NCBI RefSeq assembly: GCF_019334305.1
Contig: NZ_JAHWGH010000008.1
Location: 124,001-188,000 of the forward strand
Origin: Rossellomorea orangium
Lineage (GTDB): Bacteria; Bacillota; Bacilli; Bacillales; Bacillaceae_B
Length of the DNA: 64,000 nt
Direction of reading: 5' to 3'
The notes under the pieces were generated by a model. The model did no database searches, was not told the DNA's origin, and worked only from the letters and a program-made list of their open reading frames with translations. This document shows, one piece after another, positions 17,448 to 26,592 of the stretch; within the stretch, counting starts at the first letter, position 1; each line of letters opens with the position of its first letter. The position numbers were made by a program, and so were the translations under genes.

Positions 17448-18199
17448 ATTCCTTGACTGAGGAACAATGGGATACTCTTGGTAAATACCGGTTTCATGCG
17501 TCAACTGCTACTATTGAAGGAGTTGATGCAAGCACATTCTGCGACGGTGATGAGATGAGGGAGTACTTGTCACATCGCCTTTCATTGATTGGGACGGATG
17601 ATCTTAAAGTGGCAGCATCCTTATTTATGAAGCGATATGCTTTTGTAGCGGCCATGGGCTTGATGGCGATGACGTATTGGAATAAGAAATTAAACCTTAC
17701 GCCTGAAAACCTGATACTTGTGGATGAGGACAAAAAGGGTCTGTGGATACCTCACTTTCACCTGAAAGATGCGTCCGTGACGGAGTTTTCATCTCTTGAG
17801 GAAAAGAACGAGTTCATTCAATCCCTCTTCCGGGGGCATCTTGATCGGGTGATTCAAACATTAAAGAATGTTACGAAGCTTTCCAACCATATCCTTTGGG
17901 AAAACATCGCCGTATATGTATTCTGGGTATTTGAGAATGATGACTTCCTTATGAACGAAGGAATGAGGCATCGGCGTGATGACCAATTCCAGGATCTTCT
18001 GTCAGATGAAAACCGACAGTGGTTCGGCAGATATCGTACGAATCCATTGGCAAAATATTATAGTAGGAAAGTAAATGTCGAGGGTGTAATGGACATGGTG
18101 CGTGTCAGGAAAACATGCTGTTTCTCCTATAAGCTGAAGGACGGGGAACAGTATCGCTGTAAAACCTGTCCGCAAACCTGTCTGGTGAAAAAGACCTGA
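17444..18199 (+). CDS. FhuF-like (2Fe-2S) ferric-siderophore reductase
   Basis: 251-residue protein whose C-terminus carries CC followed by CKTCPQTC, the cysteine arrangement of FhuF-type proteins that hold a [2Fe-2S] cluster and release iron from imported siderophore by reduction. The central part contains the family segment with NPLAKYYSRKV before the cysteines. It is translationally coupled to the ATPase gene, which makes an intracellular iron-release role in this importer operon likely. Function is inferred from motif and context. Confidence 0.85.
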   Translation: MNSLTEEQWDTLGKYRFHASTATIEGVDASTFCDGDEMREYLSHRLSLIGTDDLKVAASLFMKRYAFVAAMGLMAMTYWNKKLNLTPENLILVDEDKKGLWIPHFHLKDASVTEFSSLEEKNEFIQSLFRGHLDRVIQTLKNVTKLSNHILWENIAVYVFWVFENDDFLMNEGMRHRRDDQFQDLLSDENRQWFGRYRTNPLAKYYSRKVNVEGVMDMVRVRKTCCFSYKLKDGEQYRCKTCPQTCLVKKT

Positions 18200-18226
18200 T
18201 TCATCACTCATAAGGAGGTAAACGTA

Positions 18227-18490
18227 ATGAAGGAATTTCCTGAACAATTTGATGCATTGCTTGAAAAGTACACGGAGCTATTGGTTGGAGAATCCGACGC
18301 CGGCAAGAAAGAAATGGTGACACAATATGCACTTTACTCATTCATCGCCAAAAACATGCCTTCACTCGTGAAGCATTGGAATTCACTTTACCCTGAAGGC
18401 AAGGATGAAATGAAACGGATCGTCGGGGAGATCAAGAAGATGAATGAAGCTCATCGTGCGGAAATGAATGGGAAAAATAATGGAGAATAG
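18227..18490 (+). CDS. yusU: DUF2573 family protein YusU
   Basis: 87-residue soluble, charged protein beginning MKEFPEQFDALLEKYTELL. It matches B. subtilis YusU (DUF2573) in length and sequence and keeps the neighbour relation to yusV. It has no catalytic motif or membrane segment. AAGGAGGT precedes the ATG. Last gene of the iron operon before a terminator; function unknown. Confidence 0.85.
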   Translation: MKEFPEQFDALLEKYTELLVGESDAGKKEMVTQYALYSFIAKNMPSLVKHWNSLYPEGKDEMKRIVGEIKKMNEAHRAEMNGKNNGE

Positions 18491-18505
18491 CGGTTTAGAT
18501 TGATT

Positions 18506-18538
18506 AGTACCCTTTTGATGAGAAGAGGGTGCTTTTTT
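18506..18538 (+). terminator. Rho-independent terminator of the iron-uptake operon
   Basis: GTACCCTTTT...AGAGGGTGC stem followed by six T. Confidence 0.78.
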
Positions 18539-18604
18539 ATTGGAATTTGGAAGAGACGGGGAAGATAGATGGAGATTCTGAACGAGTTTGGGGGTTGGAG
18601 TAAT

Positions 18605-18630
18605 CAAAAAAGGCAGACCGGAGTCTGCCT
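18605..18630 (-). terminator. Rho-independent terminator of the CotF-like pair
   Basis: GGCAGACTCCGGTCTGCC hairpin followed by T tract on the minus strand, just past the stop codon. Confidence 0.85.
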
Positions 18631-18636
18631 TCAGCA

Positions 18637-18984
18637 TTATTGAACCTGACCGCCATACCCATAAGGGAATTGAGAAGAATATTGCTGGTGCTGTTGATAC
18701 GATTGTTGTATCTTCTGGCTGTCGGCGGCTTCAAGCTTGTACCAGCCTTTGCGGAACATTTCGTTGTATAACTCGCGCTGGGCGTTCTGTGTTTCATTAA
18801 AAATCGTGAGCAAGTCTTGGTATAGCGCTTGATGACTTGCTTCATTCAGAGCCGTACAGTACGAAGCCGTCATATACTTTTCCTGTGATAGGACATCGGT
18901 GATGAAGTCACGATCATTCATCTGGGGTGTAGCAGCTACTTGAGTTTGTGGATTTTGAATTTTTTGCTGATTTGGTTGATTCAC
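18637..18984 (-). CDS. Spore coat protein, CotF family
   Basis: 115 residues. After a Gln/Asn-rich N-terminus the core NDRDFITDVLSQEKYMTASY is the coat F domain signature, and the tail is Gln/Tyr/Gly-rich. CotF-type proteins are laid down in the spore coat. The start is GTG with AAAGGGG upstream. It is the second gene of a two-gene unit with the next CotF-like protein, 16 bases apart. Confidence 0.88.
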   Translation of the reverse strand: MNQPNQQKIQNPQTQVAATPQMNDRDFITDVLSQEKYMTASYCTALNEASHQALYQDLLTIFNETQNAQRELYNEMFRKGWYKLEAADSQKIQQSYQQHQQYSSQFPYGYGGQVQ

Positions 18985-19000
18985 GGTAGAGGACCCCTTT

Positions 19001-19258
19001 CTACATCATGTTTTGGTTCGTCGTGTTTAAATGTGCCAGTAGCTGTTGGTAGTGACGCTGATGCATTTGCCCGCATTTATCCAACTCGGCTTTAATCTCC
19101 GTATCCTGACAGTGAGCAGCGGCAAAGTGACACTTCTTCATAGCGTTCAGATTCCACGCCAGCATATCATTTAAATAAAGTGAATCTTTCGTTGTAAGCA
19201 TATTCGGTGGCTGTGTATAAGTCTGCTGCTGACTTCCTTGTTGAGGTTGTTGTTGCAT
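19001..19258 (-). CDS. Short CotF-like spore coat protein (YusN-like)
   Basis: 85 residues: a Gln-rich head, then NMLTTKDSLYLNDMLAWNL and CHFAAAHCQDTEIKAELDKC, the helical pattern of CotF-like proteins such as B. subtilis YusN, which also neighbours fadM. Three to four cysteine/histidine residues could crosslink in the coat (inference). GGGAGG precedes the ATG. It is co-transcribed with the 115-residue CotF protein, giving a probable interacting pair. Confidence 0.8.
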   Translation of the reverse strand: MQQQPQQGSQQQTYTQPPNMLTTKDSLYLNDMLAWNLNAMKKCHFAAAHCQDTEIKAELDKCGQMHQRHYQQLLAHLNTTNQNMM

Positions 19259-19575
19259 GTTCTATTCCTCCCTTTCCATATTTTCAGATATGCCTTCTTC
19301 GGGTTGATATTATAGGTAATATTACCCTGTATACGAAACGGTCAGAAAGCGATATCATCATAAGGCAAAGGTTATTTTTCCTACTATTCAACAGACTTAT
19401 TCACGGATTTACAAATTTCGATAATATTCTACTAAGAAAGTATTGAAAGTATATTCAAAACGTTTAAAAGGTGATAAAATATTGGTAGATATACTGGTAT
19501 GGACCTTCTCTTTTTTAGCAATAAAGAAAACGGTTTCATAGTATGGTATATATGTTTTTTCAGGGGGTAAGCAAC
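19259..19575. other. Gene-free stretch between the coat genes and fadM
   Basis: AT-rich intergenic DNA with divergent promoters expected. It holds a 12-bp palindrome GGTAATATTACC at 19315-19326. No small gene, FadR site or strong hairpin was seen. Confidence 0.5.
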
Positions 19576-20493
19576 ATGGAGCAAGCAATGCGTAATTTCT
19601 TTTTATTCCTTTCAAAAAATAAGCCGATGACGAAACTTGCTAAGAAATATGGCCTGCGCTTTGGTGCCGGTCGGTTCGTTGCAGGGTCTTCCATCCTGCA
19701 GGCAGTTGAGGTTATTCGCGAGCTGAATAGTCAGAATCTTGTTGTAACGATCGACTATTTGGGAGAGTTTGTGGACAATGAGCGTGAAGCAAACGAAATG
19801 GCCCTTGAATGCGTAGAGGCGATTCGTGCAATCGGAAGAGAGAACCTCAAATCTCAACTATCCCTTAAAATGACTTCAATGGGGCTCGATATTTCTGAAG
19901 AGGTTGTCATGAAGAATATGAGACTGATTCTTGATGAAGCAACCAAGCAGAACGTTTTCGTTACCATTGATATGGAAGACTACTCCCGTTGTGGAAAGAC
20001 CATTGATATTTTCACGCGTCTGAAGTCAGAGTATGATAACATCGGCACGGTCATTCAAGCCTATTTATATAGAACAGAAAAGGATATCGATGATTTGAAT
20101 GCGTATTCCCCCAATCTGCGTCTTGTAAAAGGGGCTTATAAAGAGTCACCTGAAGTTGCGTTTCCTGATAAGAAGGATGTAGACGATAATTTCAAAAAAA
20201 TCATTAAAACTCATTTGCTGAATGGGAATTATACGGCTATTGCCACCCATGACGATGAGATGATCGAATATACGAAAAGACTCGTGGAAGAATATAAGAT
20301 TCCACGTGATCAATTCGAATTCCAAATGCTTTTCGGTATCCGCGTGGAACGTCAGCATGAACTGGTCAAAGAAGGCTACAAAATGCGCGTCTATGTTCCA
20401 TACGGTACGGACTGGTACGGATATTTCATGAGAAGACTGGCTGAAAGACCGGCCAACGTCGCCTTTGTTCTAAAAGGGGTCATAAAGAAATAA
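19576..20493 (+). CDS. fadM: Proline dehydrogenase
   Basis: 305-residue FAD-dependent monofunctional proline dehydrogenase, oxidising proline to pyrroline-5-carboxylate. Visible family motifs are TIDYLGEFV early, VTIDMEDYSR, and the FAD/substrate-region RLVKGAYKE and QMLFGIR, with a C-terminal VPYGTDWYGYFMRRLAERP barrel end. The frame extends upstream to 19543, but AGGGGG before the ATG at 19576 sets the start. In B. subtilis this gene (yusM/fadM) neighbours fadN, as here, though four genes intervene in this window. No P5C dehydrogenase gene is nearby. Confidence 0.92.
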   Translation: MEQAMRNFFLFLSKNKPMTKLAKKYGLRFGAGRFVAGSSILQAVEVIRELNSQNLVVTIDYLGEFVDNEREANEMALECVEAIRAIGRENLKSQLSLKMTSMGLDISEEVVMKNMRLILDEATKQNVFVTIDMEDYSRCGKTIDIFTRLKSEYDNIGTVIQAYLYRTEKDIDDLNAYSPNLRLVKGAYKESPEVAFPDKKDVDDNFKKIIKTHLLNGNYTAIATHDDEMIEYTKRLVEEYKIPRDQFEFQMLFGIRVERQHELVKEGYKMRVYVPYGTDWYGYFMRRLAERPANVAFVLKGVIKK

Positions 20494-20565
20494 TAGTAAG
20501 TAGGATGTAGACTCTATGGATGTTCATAGGGTCTTATTTGTTTACATATGACAGGGGGAGAAAAG

Positions 20566-21060
20566 ATGAAATTGGTGCCGTTCCGAGTCGGGGGTTACTA
20601 TTTTAAGAAGATGATCAGTCTATACTGTCGGTTGTTCAACGTAGATCCCGTAGGCATGGAAGAACAGTTCAAACGTCATTCTACCTATCCCTTTTTTGAA
20701 GGATACCTGGCTATCGTTGATGGGGAGGTGGCAGGGTACATCTATGGTTATTCTTCAAGAAAAGGTCAGTACTATCACGATTTATTAGCACGCCATTTAC
20801 ATGCAGAACGGATATGGATGAAGAATTGCATGGAGCTGGTTGAGCTTGGTGTCGACCCGGCATACAGAGGCAGGGGAATCGCTAAACATCTTGTGGAGCA
20901 TTTATTGCAAAACAGAAGGGAAGAGAGAGTCCTGCTTACAACACGTAAAGATAATCATGGTGCCATTGCCTTTTACCATTCCAGGGGATTTCAGACGATC
21001 AGGGAGGGCTTCTTTCCTAACGTCCCTCATGAATACATCATTATGGGCAAACAATTATAA
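20566..21060 (+). CDS. GNAT-family N-acetyltransferase
   Basis: 164 residues with the acetyl-CoA-binding motif A VDPAYRGRGIAKHLVEHLL and a motif B region NHGAIAFYHSRGF. These enzymes transfer acetyl groups to amines; the substrate cannot be predicted. The upstream in-frame ATG at 20548 overlaps the ribosome site AGGGGGAG, so the ATG at 20566 is used. It stands between fadM and the antiporter with no clear operon partner. Confidence 0.85.
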   Translation: MKLVPFRVGGYYFKKMISLYCRLFNVDPVGMEEQFKRHSTYPFFEGYLAIVDGEVAGYIYGYSSRKGQYYHDLLARHLHAERIWMKNCMELVELGVDPAYRGRGIAKHLVEHLLQNRREERVLLTTRKDNHGAIAFYHSRGFQTIREGFFPNVPHEYIIMGKQL

Positions 21061-21163
21061 GGGGGGCATAAATTTATCCGGGGTGTAGTGCATAATCATT
21101 GTGATATAATTCACAATATTATATAATATAAGGAATAATCTTCATGAAATAAGAGGCGATACT

Positions 21164-22630
21164 ATGGAAATGACCATTGATAACTTGACCCTGCTCCTTG
21201 GCCTCTTGCTGTTGGTTGGCGTCATCACGGCTAAATTCTCCACACGACTTGGCGTCCCCTCACTGATCCTGTTCATCATCGTGGGTATGGTACTCAATAC
21301 ATATTTCTTCTTCGACAATGCTCCCATCACTCAATTCATCGGTACGCTTGCCCTGATCATCATTTTGTTCGAAGGTGGTCTTCAAACGAAATGGGGGAAT
21401 GTGCGAAAGGTATATAAACCTGCCTTATCCCTCGCAACGATCGGGGTGGTGGCCACTACTGTATCCATCGGTGTGGCAGCCAAGTACATACTCGATGTAA
21501 GCTGGCTTGAAGGGATGCTATTCGGGGCCATCGTCGGTTCCACAGACGCTGCAGCGGTGTTCTCCGTTTTAGGGAACAAAAACATCAAGCCGAAGATATC
21601 TTCCACACTGGAAGCCGAGTCCGGCAGCAATGACCCAATGGCCATCTTTTTAACGGTTGCTTTTTTACAATTGATTCAATTTCCAGGATTAAATCCAGCG
21701 TCACTGATCCTTAGTTTCTTTTGGCAGATGGGGATGGGATTGATACTCGGATTGGTTCTCGGATATGCTTCAGTGTGGATCATCAACAGAATCAACCTCG
21801 ATTCATCAGGTTTGTATCCGGTCCTATCCATCTCTCTAGCCATCTTCACTTATGCGTTCACGAGCATACTGGAGGCGAGTGGTCTGTTAGCCGTTTATAT
21901 CATGGCGATCGTTATGGGGAATAAGGAATTGACCTATCGCCATTCGATTGTCCGTTTTAATGAAGGGTTTGCGTGGATGATGCAGATCGTCATGTTTATC
22001 CTCCTCGGATTATTGGTATTCCCTCAGCACCTGCCGGGGATTGCATGGCAGGGAATTGCACTGGCTGTTCTGCTGATTGTGGTAGCGAGACCACTGGGCG
22101 TCTACTTAAGCTTAGCACTTGCCAAGAACTTCACGGTAAAAGAAAAGTTCTTTATTTCATGGGCAGGATTGAAAGGGGCAGTACCGATCGTATTGGCTAC
22201 TTATCCGATGGTAGCAGGTATCGAGAACAATGAAGTCATCTTCAACGTCGTATTCTTCGTCGTGCTCCTATCTGCCCTCATACAAGGGACGACGATTTCA
22301 CCATTGGCAAACTATCTGAAGCTAGCGGGAGAAGAGAAACCGCCGATTGCCCACAGCATCGAGCTCGTCTCCATCGGAAAAACAAATAATGAAATACTTG
22401 AAATCCTTATTAATGAGGGTGCATATATTACGAACAGGGCCATCAAAGACATCAATCTTCCACAGAAAACGTTGATTTCTGCCGTCATACGAAACAATGA
22501 ATTGATCACTCCCATGGGGGACACTCTGATCAAAGCAGGAGATACCCTCTATGTGCTCGCTGATAAAAGCCAGCGAAAACGTATTAATGAGATGCTGAAT
22601 GCGAAAGGGAAAGTAGTCGACAAGTCATGA
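21164..22630 (+). CDS. K+/H+ antiporter, CPA1 family with C-terminal TrkA-C domain
   Basis: 488-residue membrane protein. About 12-13 hydrophobic segments span residues 1-390, with FEGGLQTKW, GAIVGSTDAAAVFS and ESGSNDPMA, hallmark ion-path motifs of CPA1 (NhaP2/CvrA-type) antiporters. The final ~90 residues (IELVSIGKTNNEILEILI to ADKSQRKR) form a TrkA-C/RCK_C regulatory domain. It exchanges K+ (or Na+) for H+ across the cytoplasmic membrane. Single-gene unit ending in a strong terminator. Confidence 0.9.
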   Translation: MEMTIDNLTLLLGLLLLVGVITAKFSTRLGVPSLILFIIVGMVLNTYFFFDNAPITQFIGTLALIIILFEGGLQTKWGNVRKVYKPALSLATIGVVATTVSIGVAAKYILDVSWLEGMLFGAIVGSTDAAAVFSVLGNKNIKPKISSTLEAESGSNDPMAIFLTVAFLQLIQFPGLNPASLILSFFWQMGMGLILGLVLGYASVWIINRINLDSSGLYPVLSISLAIFTYAFTSILEASGLLAVYIMAIVMGNKELTYRHSIVRFNEGFAWMMQIVMFILLGLLVFPQHLPGIAWQGIALAVLLIVVARPLGVYLSLALAKNFTVKEKFFISWAGLKGAVPIVLATYPMVAGIENNEVIFNVVFFVVLLSALIQGTTISPLANYLKLAGEEKPPIAHSIELVSIGKTNNEILEILINEGAYITNRAIKDINLPQKTLISAVIRNNELITPMGDTLIKAGDTLYVLADKSQRKRINEMLNAKGKVVDKS

Positions 22631-22639
22631 AATGGAACA

Positions 22640-22673
22640 GAAAAAGCCATCTCCAAGGAGAGATGGCTTTTTA
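22640..22673. terminator. Two-way Rho-independent terminator
   Basis: AAAAAGCCATCTCC...GGAGATGGCTTTTT-type stem between the convergent antiporter and YczE-family genes. Confidence 0.9.
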
Positions 22674-22679
22674 CTTTGG

Positions 22680-23306
22680 TCAGTCTGCTGAAACGGCTGG
22701 TTTCCCCATCGATTTTTTTTCGAAGATCTGCTCGAAAATCGGGAAGCTGTATTGAACGACGAACCCTAACGTGAGAGTCACAATGATCGTTCCGATTCCG
22801 ATATCCCCTTTAAATAGGAAAGCGAGTGAAAGGGCAAATCCCTCACTGATGATCCTGGAGTTACGAAGATTTAAGCCGAATCGTGTGTGAATGGCCACCA
22901 TAAGTGTATCCATCGGGCTTGCCGGAAATTTAGCCTGCAGGTAAATGGCTATTCCAAGTCCCATCGTCAAGATCCCTGAAACAAGAGCGAATAGCTGATT
23001 GAACAGCATCTCAGGAGCATAATTGTTAAAGACAACGAGCAGCCAAAAATCGATTAACATCCCAATTAAAAGGATAGATCCCGCTGCCAATACATCCGGT
23101 TTTTTCTTCATAATAAGGGCATTCAAGCCAATGAGCACAATTCCATTGATGAAGACAGCAGTCCCCACCGTGATTCCGAACATATTCGATTCACCAACCG
23201 CCAGGGCATCCCAGGCAGAAGCGCCGAGTCCTGATTTAATAATGAGGGCAACCCCCATTGTTAAAATGAAAAGTCCAATTGTAAAAAACATAAATCTTCG
23301 CTTCAT
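22680..23306 (-). CDS. YczE/YyaS/YitT-family membrane protein
   Basis: 208 residues with five to six hydrophobic segments and the family pattern SGLGASAWDALAVG plus FPASPMDTLMV. These are integral membrane proteins of unknown transport role (COG2364 group). An ATG preceded by AAGGAG-like sequence opens it. Monocistronic, convergent with the antiporter. No substrate can be stated. Confidence 0.85.
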   Translation of the reverse strand: MKRRFMFFTIGLFILTMGVALIIKSGLGASAWDALAVGESNMFGITVGTAVFINGIVLIGLNALIMKKKPDVLAAGSILLIGMLIDFWLLVVFNNYAPEMLFNQLFALVSGILTMGLGIAIYLQAKFPASPMDTLMVAIHTRFGLNLRNSRIISEGFALSLAFLFKGDIGIGTIIVTLTLGFVVQYSFPIFEQIFEKKSMGKPAVSAD

Positions 23307-23542
23307 CTACACAAACTCCTTATCTGTAAACGTTCTCATTCAAATACTTAAAAAAACAGACAATCCACTTCGATCATGCTTTTAAAGTAGGAGGTCTGAC
23401 GTCTTCTAATGAATAATAATAGTTTACTTTAAAACGTGCGGGAAGGCAAAGTTAATTTTTGTATGGAAATGATGTTTGGTTTATGACAGTTTTTAACTAA
23501 TACAAGTTAACGGCTCATAAATCCGTAACCACTCAACCCCAT

Positions 23543-23580
23543 AAAAAAAACAGCACCAGATCACAACGGATCAGGTGCCG
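23543..23580 (-). terminator. Rho-independent terminator of yuzL
   Basis: GGCACCTGATC...GATCTGGTGC stem followed by eight T on the minus strand. Confidence 0.85.
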
Positions 23581-23592
23581 TTCCCAAACCTT

Positions 23593-23730
23593 TTATGGCT
23601 GTTTCTTAAATTGATTGTTCTGACTGTTCCTTTTACCGCCGCCGTCCATCTCAACCGTCGGACCGGCATCCCCCTTCACACTCGCTGCACTAACCCCAGC
23701 CTTAGAAGGATTCTTCTTATGCTTCGCCAT
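23593..23730 (-). CDS. yuzL: YuzL family small protein
   Basis: 45 residues beginning MAKHKKNPSKAGVSAASVKG and continuing DAGPTVEMDGGGKRNSQN. This matches my memory of B. subtilis YuzL, a small basic protein encoded next to fadN. GGAGGTG precedes the ATG. Sequence style (Lys-, Asn-, Gly-rich, no hydrophobic core) resembles minor spore proteins, but function is not known. It is divergent from fadN, as in B. subtilis. Confidence 0.82.
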   Translation of the reverse strand: MAKHKKNPSKAGVSAASVKGDAGPTVEMDGGGKRNSQNNQFKKQP

Positions 23731-24054
23731 ATCGAACACCTCCACCCCTAACATGCCCGAAACACGAATGAATTATGAGGGACGGACCTCCAAATTTAAG
23801 CGAAAACGAACACGAAAGAGAAGGGGAATCCCTTCAGAATAGGCTTTTTTAAAAAAATGGGAGGAGAAATGGCCGTCTACCTAAGGTCCGTCCCTCAAAA
23901 ATAACATATAAATAGTAGTAGTGAATTTGTTTTGGTATTTGTCTTCACGTGGACGGGTTTTGGTGAATAGGTTGCTGTAGACGGTTGTAGACGTTTGCCC
24001 ATTTGAGGGTGTGGGAGACATTAGTGAATTTTTTGTAAATTTAACGTTTAAATA

Positions 24055-24083
24055 TTGCGATATTTTAGAATATCCGATATATT
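24055..24083 (+). promoter_or_regulatory. Sigma-A-like promoter for the fad operon
   Basis: TTGCGA, 17-bp spacer, TATATT. The FadR operator lies about 45 bp downstream of the -10, suggesting block of elongation or a second promoter nearer the operator. Confidence 0.55.
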
Positions 24084-24127
24084 AGATGTAACAGGAACTC
24101 ATTCGAGTCTTTTTTTTAAGTAAAAAA

Positions 24128-24145
24128 TGAATGAGTATTCATTCA
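24128..24145. promoter_or_regulatory. FadR operator of the fadNAE operon
   Basis: TGAATGAGTATTCATTCA is a perfect match to the Bacillus FadR consensus TGAATGANTANTCATTCA. FadR represses beta-oxidation genes and is released by long-chain acyl-CoA. A weaker similar stretch (ACTCATTCGAGT) lies near 24095. Confidence 0.92.
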
Positions 24146-24170
24146 AAGTGTGTATAAGGGGGAAATACCA

Positions 24171-26555
24171 TTGGTTCGTAGAATTCAGAAAGCCGCAGTG
24201 TTAGGATCAGGAGTCATGGGTTCAGGAATAGCCGCTCATCTTGCAAATATCGGCATCCCGACAATGTTATTAGATATCGTACCAAGAGAATTGACCGACG
24301 AACATAAAGCAAAGGGACTGACAGAAGAGAGCAAGGCGTTTCGTAATCAATTTAGTGAAAACGCTTTAAAAAAGCTCTTCAAACAAAAACCGGCTCCATT
24401 AACATCAAAACAAAACGCTTCACTAATTACGGCAGGTAACTTTGAGGATGACCTTGCAAATATCGGGGACTGCGATTGGGTGATCGAAGTAGTTGTCGAA
24501 AACTTAGATATTAAGAAAAAAGTATTTGAGCAGGTGGAGCGCTACCGTAAACCTGGCAGCATCATCAGCTCCAATACGTCAGGGATCTCAATTGAGGCTA
24601 TGTCAGAAGGACGCACTGAAGACTTTCAGAAGAATTTCTTAGGTACGCATTTCTTCAATCCACCTCGTTACTTAAAGCTTCTTGAAGTGATTCCTACGAA
24701 AAAGACGGATCCGGAAGTCGTCAGCTTCATGAAGACATTTGGTGAAGACGTCCTCGGTAAAGGTGTCGTCATGGCGAAGGATACGCCAAACTTCATTGCA
24801 AACCGGATCGGAACATATGGATTACTGGTTACGGTACGGGAAATGCTGAAGGGCGGCTACTCTGTAGGAGAAGTGGATTCCATCACAGGGCCGACGATCG
24901 GAAGACCGAAAAGTGCGACATTCCGTACACTTGATGTAGTGGGACTTGATACGTTCGCACATGTTGCAAAAAATGTGTACGACCAAGTGGATGGCGAAGA
25001 GCAAAAGGTGTTCGAAGTACCGGCCTTTATGCAAAAAATGCTTGAAAATGGCTGGCTTGGAAGTAAGAGCGGTCAAGGCTTCTTCTTGAAGCAAGGAAAA
25101 GAAATACTCGAACTGAACCCTGAAACATTGGAATATCAGCCACGCAAAAAGCTGAAGACAGCTTCACTTGAAATGGCGAAAAATGAAAAGGGATTAAAAA
25201 ATAAAGTAAAATCACTTGTTTACGCAAAAGATCAGGCAGGTAGCCTTCTTTGGAATATCGTGTCACCGGTCTTACTCTATTCGGCACAGCTACATGGCGA
25301 AATCGCCGATGATATCGTAGGGATCGACCAGGCCATGAAATGGGGATTCGGATGGGAAATGGGACCATTTGAAACATGGGATGCCATCGGAGTTGAAAAA
25401 TCCGTAACCCGTATGAAGGAAGAAGGCCACACTGTACCTCAGTGGGTTGAAACCATGCTTTCAGAGGGTCATTCTACTTTCTACAAAGAAGAAGATGGAG
25501 AGCGATATTTCTATCACAACGGTGACTACCAACTGGTAGAGCGGAATCCTAAAGCTCTTGATTTAAAAGCTCTGAAAAAACAGGGGAATCTGATCAAGAA
25601 AAATTCCGGAGCGAGCCTGATCGATATCGGGGACGGAATTGCCCTTCTTGAATTCCATTCTCCAAACAACGCCATCGGGATGGATATAACGCAAATGATC
25701 AACTTTGCCGTTGATGAAGTGGAGAAGAATTACAAAGGTCTTGTCATCGGAAACCAGGGCAAGAACTTCTGTGTAGGAGCAAACCTTGCCATGATTCTTA
25801 TGGAAGCACAGGATGACAACGTCTTTGAAATTGATATGGTCGTAAAACACTTCCAGCAGGCTATGATGAAGATCAAATATTCCTCTAAACCAGTTGTTGC
25901 AGCGCCATTCGGTATGACATTAGGCGGAGGTAGCGAAGTCTGCTTACCGGCTGCCCACATCCAGGCTTCCATGGAAACCTACATGGGATTGGTTGAAGTC
26001 GGTGTAGGATTGATCCCTGGGGGAGGCGGAAACAAAGAGCTTTATATGAAGCACTTAGCCAACCTGCCGAACGGTGTGGAATTCGATCTTCAAAAAGTAG
26101 CCAATAAAGTATTCGAAACGATTGCCATGGCGAAGGTCTCCACATCCGGTGATGAAGCAAGGGACAATAATTTCTTAAACAAAGCAGATGGAGTGAGTGT
26201 GAACAATGATCATCTGTTATACGATGCGAAACGCGCAGCACTCAGCTTATACGAAGGTGGATACTCAGCGCCGATCCGTAAAAAGGTTCCGGTTGTAGGT
26301 GAACCAGGTTACGCGACTCTGCTTCTAGGAGCTCAATCCATGTTCCAATCAGGCTTTATTTCAGAACATGACCTGATGATTGCGAAAAAACTTGCATACG
26401 TCATTGCAGGAGGAAAAGTACCATACGGAACCGAAGTAGACGAACAATATCTGCTGGATCTTGAAAGAGAAGCGTTCCTGAGCCTGGTTGCTCAGCCGAA
26501 ATCTCAGCAAAGAATGCAGCACATGCTTGTAAAAGGAAAACCATTACGCAATTAA
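24171..26555 (+). CDS. fadN: 3-hydroxyacyl-CoA dehydrogenase / enoyl-CoA hydratase fusion
   Basis: 794-residue two-domain beta-oxidation enzyme. The N-terminal 3-hydroxyacyl-CoA dehydrogenase has the NAD-binding [18 protein letters not shown] and the catalytic-region [17 protein letters not shown]. The crotonase domain from about residue 480 has the acyl-CoA oxyanion pieces [10 protein letters not shown] and GMTLGGGSE. It hydrates enoyl-CoA and oxidises the product. The frame opens with a GTG at 24150, but AAGGGGG at 24156-24162 and alignment to FadN favour the TTG at 24171. First gene of fadN-fadA-fadE, under FadR. Confidence 0.95.
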   Translation: MVRRIQKAAVLGSGVMGSGIAAHLANIGIPTMLLDIVPRELTDEHKAKGLTEESKAFRNQFSENALKKLFKQKPAPLTSKQNASLITAGNFEDDLANIGDCDWVIEVVVENLDIKKKVFEQVERYRKPGSIISSNTSGISIEAMSEGRTEDFQKNFLGTHFFNPPRYLKLLEVIPTKKTDPEVVSFMKTFGEDVLGKGVVMAKDTPNFIANRIGTYGLLVTVREMLKGGYSVGEVDSITGPTIGRPKSATFRTLDVVGLDTFAHVAKNVYDQVDGEEQKVFEVPAFMQKMLENGWLGSKSGQGFFLKQGKEILELNPETLEYQPRKKLKTASLEMAKNEKGLKNKVKSLVYAKDQAGSLLWNIVSPVLLYSAQLHGEIADDIVGIDQAMKWGFGWEMGPFETWDAIGVEKSVTRMKEEGHTVPQWVETMLSEGHSTFYKEEDGERYFYHNGDYQLVERNPKALDLKALKKQGNLIKKNSGASLIDIGDGIALLEFHSPNNAIGMDITQMINFAVDEVEKNYKGLVIGNQGKNFCVGANLAMILMEAQDDNVFEIDMVVKHFQQAMMKIKYSSKPVVAAPFGMTLGGGSEVCLPAAHIQASMETYMGLVEVGVGLIPGGGGNKELYMKHLANLPNGVEFDLQKVANKVFETIAMAKVSTSGDEARDNNFLNKADGVSVNNDHLLYDAKRAALSLYEGGYSAPIRKKVPVVGEPGYATLLLGAQSMFQSGFISEHDLMIAKKLAYVIAGGKVPYGTEVDEQYLLDLEREAFLSLVAQPKSQQRMQHMLVKGKPLRN

Positions 26556-26592
26556 TCAGCGTTTTTATCATATGAGAAAGCGGGGGAATATC

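Larger units (their letters stand above)
23731..24170. other. Gene-free stretch between yuzL and fadN
   Basis: Contents: an inverted pair GAGGGACGGACCTC (23777-23790) and AGGTCCGTCCCTC (23884-23896) bounding 120 bp; a sigma-A-like promoter TTGCGA (24055-24060), 17-bp spacer, TATATT (24078-24083); and the FadR operator. No small gene was convincing. Confidence 0.6.

Noticed and set aside
24092..24104. Second full FadR operator at ACTCATTCGAGT
   Set aside because: Only a partial match to the consensus; mentioned as weak in the operator entry.
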